DNA from: Candidatus Onthomorpha intestinigallinarum
Lineage (GTDB): Bacteria > Bacteroidota > Bacteroidia > Bacteroidales > P3
NCBI GenBank assembly: GCA_019114015.1
Contig: DXGG01000252.1
Location: 1 to 6,882, forward strand
Direction: 5' to 3'
DNA length: 6,882 nucleotides
Under the pieces are notes generated by a model. That model was not told where the DNA came from and did not search any database. It saw only the letters and a list, made by a program, of their open reading frames with translations. The translations under genes were made by a program, and so were the position numbers. Position 1 is the stretch's first letter, and each line of letters opens with the position of its first letter. Shown piece after piece: positions 6,316 to 6,882 of the stretch.

Positions 6316-6348
6316 AGCTTGAACAGCCGCGGCTGTTCAAGCTTTTTT
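6316..6348 (+). terminator. Strong intrinsic terminator of the lipoprotein gene
   Basis: Positions 6316-6343 form a perfect 28-base palindrome with arms AGCTTGAACAGCC and GGCTGTTCAAGCT around a central GC, followed by six T residues (6343-6348, the first shared with the arm). It begins 38 bases after the lipoprotein stop codon. On the minus strand the hairpin is followed by CAAAACC rather than a T-tract, so it looks built mainly to stop rightward transcription. It may still act as a 3' stem for the convergent gene, whose stop is at 6353. Confidence 0.93.
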
Positions 6349-6352
6349 CATA

Positions 6353-6882
6353 TTATTCGATGTTTTCCTTTTTCTTTTGTTTGTTCGTTCCGAATGCGAA
6401 GCTGATTCCGGTTACGAGGTTGAAGCCGCTCATGTCGGCAATGTTGAATGAAGTGGATGAAGAGTTGAAGGAACAACCCAGATATACGTTTGCACCGAAT
6501 TTAAGGTTGAGCAATGCAGACGGATTGAACCATGCATTGGAAGAAAAGGTGTTTCCTATGCTTAATGAAACATATTTGGTGTGCAGGGCATACAATACGC
6601 TCAGCCTTGTATCGACAAAACGCGAATTCCACAGCTTTGTGCTCAATAAGGCGTGAAGATGGTTGAATGAATGGAAGTTCCAACTGTATCCGAAATGAAA
6701 TTCTGTCGGTAAAGCCGCCGTATAACTGCCGTGAGTCACACTTTCCAAATCCAAAGCCGTACTCAGACTGTCCATGAAATTGTTGAAATGGGTCTCAAGT
6801 CCCGTACCTATGCTGTCTATGCTCGTTTCAATTCCGCCGAAGGTCACGGTATTTGAAGAATTCTTGTTCCTTATTCTCGTAT
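6353..6882 (-). CDS. Probable outer-membrane beta-barrel protein, C-terminal part (start beyond window)
   Basis: 175 residues are visible, open to the right edge, so the N-terminus and signal peptide lie outside. A GTG at 6847 is internal: the frame continues upstream of it without a stop. The sequence alternates polar and aromatic/hydrophobic residues in stretches that look like barrel strands (TEFHFGYSWNF, TRLSVLYALHTKYVSLSIG, NLKFGANVYLGCSF, FNLVTGISFAFGT), joined by Ser/Asn-rich turns, with a short Lys/Glu tail after the last strand. This is the pattern of Bacteroidetes outer-membrane proteins of unknown function. It resembles the DUF5723 group (LPTEFHFG stretch), but that assignment is from memory and uncertain. 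The gene converges on the lipoprotein gene across the terminator palindrome. Confidence 0.75.
   Translation of the reverse strand, partial: TRIRNKNSSNTVTFGGIETSIDSIGTGLETHFNNFMDSLSTALDLESVTHGSYTAALPTEFHFGYSWNFHSFNHLHALLSTKLWNSRFVDTRLSVLYALHTKYVSLSIGNTFSSNAWFNPSALLNLKFGANVYLGCSFNSSSTSFNIADMSGFNLVTGISFAFGTNKQKKKENIE

Noticed and set aside
6316..6343. 28-base palindrome as a protein-binding operator or recombination site
   Set aside because: Its place after a stop codon and the adjoining T-tract fit an intrinsic terminator much better.
6291..6656. 121-residue plus-strand frame after the lipoprotein gene
   Set aside because: It would read through the strong terminator palindrome and lies antisense to the outer-membrane protein gene.

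Overview
The window most likely comes from the chromosome of a Bacteroidetes bacterium, probably of the order Bacteroidales. Three promoter-like sites fit the Bacteroidetes housekeeping consensus (TTTG or TTG, about 19 bases, then TAnnTTTG). The fusion of DAHP synthase to a C-terminal chorismate mutase is typical of this group, and so are the sigma factor subtype and the lipoprotein/outer-membrane protein pair. No mobile element, CRISPR array, tRNA or rRNA is visible. The layout looks like ordinary core genome.

Left part (1-3485, minus strand): rnr (RNase R) is followed after 23 bases by purD (GAR synthetase). They probably form one transcript from a TAnnTTTG promoter just upstream of rnr. 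purD runs off the left edge only a few residues from its expected end. A gene-free stretch of about 370 bases separates rnr from the rightward genes and carries divergent promoters.

Middle part (3631-5716, plus strand): a strong promoter match and a leader of roughly 155 bases precede a sigma-70 family, ECF-type sigma factor. A 79-base gap with a 16-bp stem-loop follows. Then come a 63-residue cysteine-containing small protein and a bifunctional DAHP synthase/chorismate mutase whose ATG lies inside the small gene (29-base overlap). The stem-loop holds the purine-rich stretch in front of the small gene, so it could control translation of the small gene and, by coupling, the aromatic-pathway enzyme. 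This is the most unusual part of the window.

Right part (5738-6882): a promoter drives a predicted lipoprotein with a Thr/Ser/Glu-rich linker and three cysteines in its C-terminal region. A perfect 28-base palindrome followed by six T residues ends it. Convergent to it is the C-terminal part of a probable outer-membrane beta-barrel protein that runs off the right edge.

I found no clear new multi-gene system. The points worth following are the small Cys protein, its sequestering hairpin, and the leader of the sigma factor gene.
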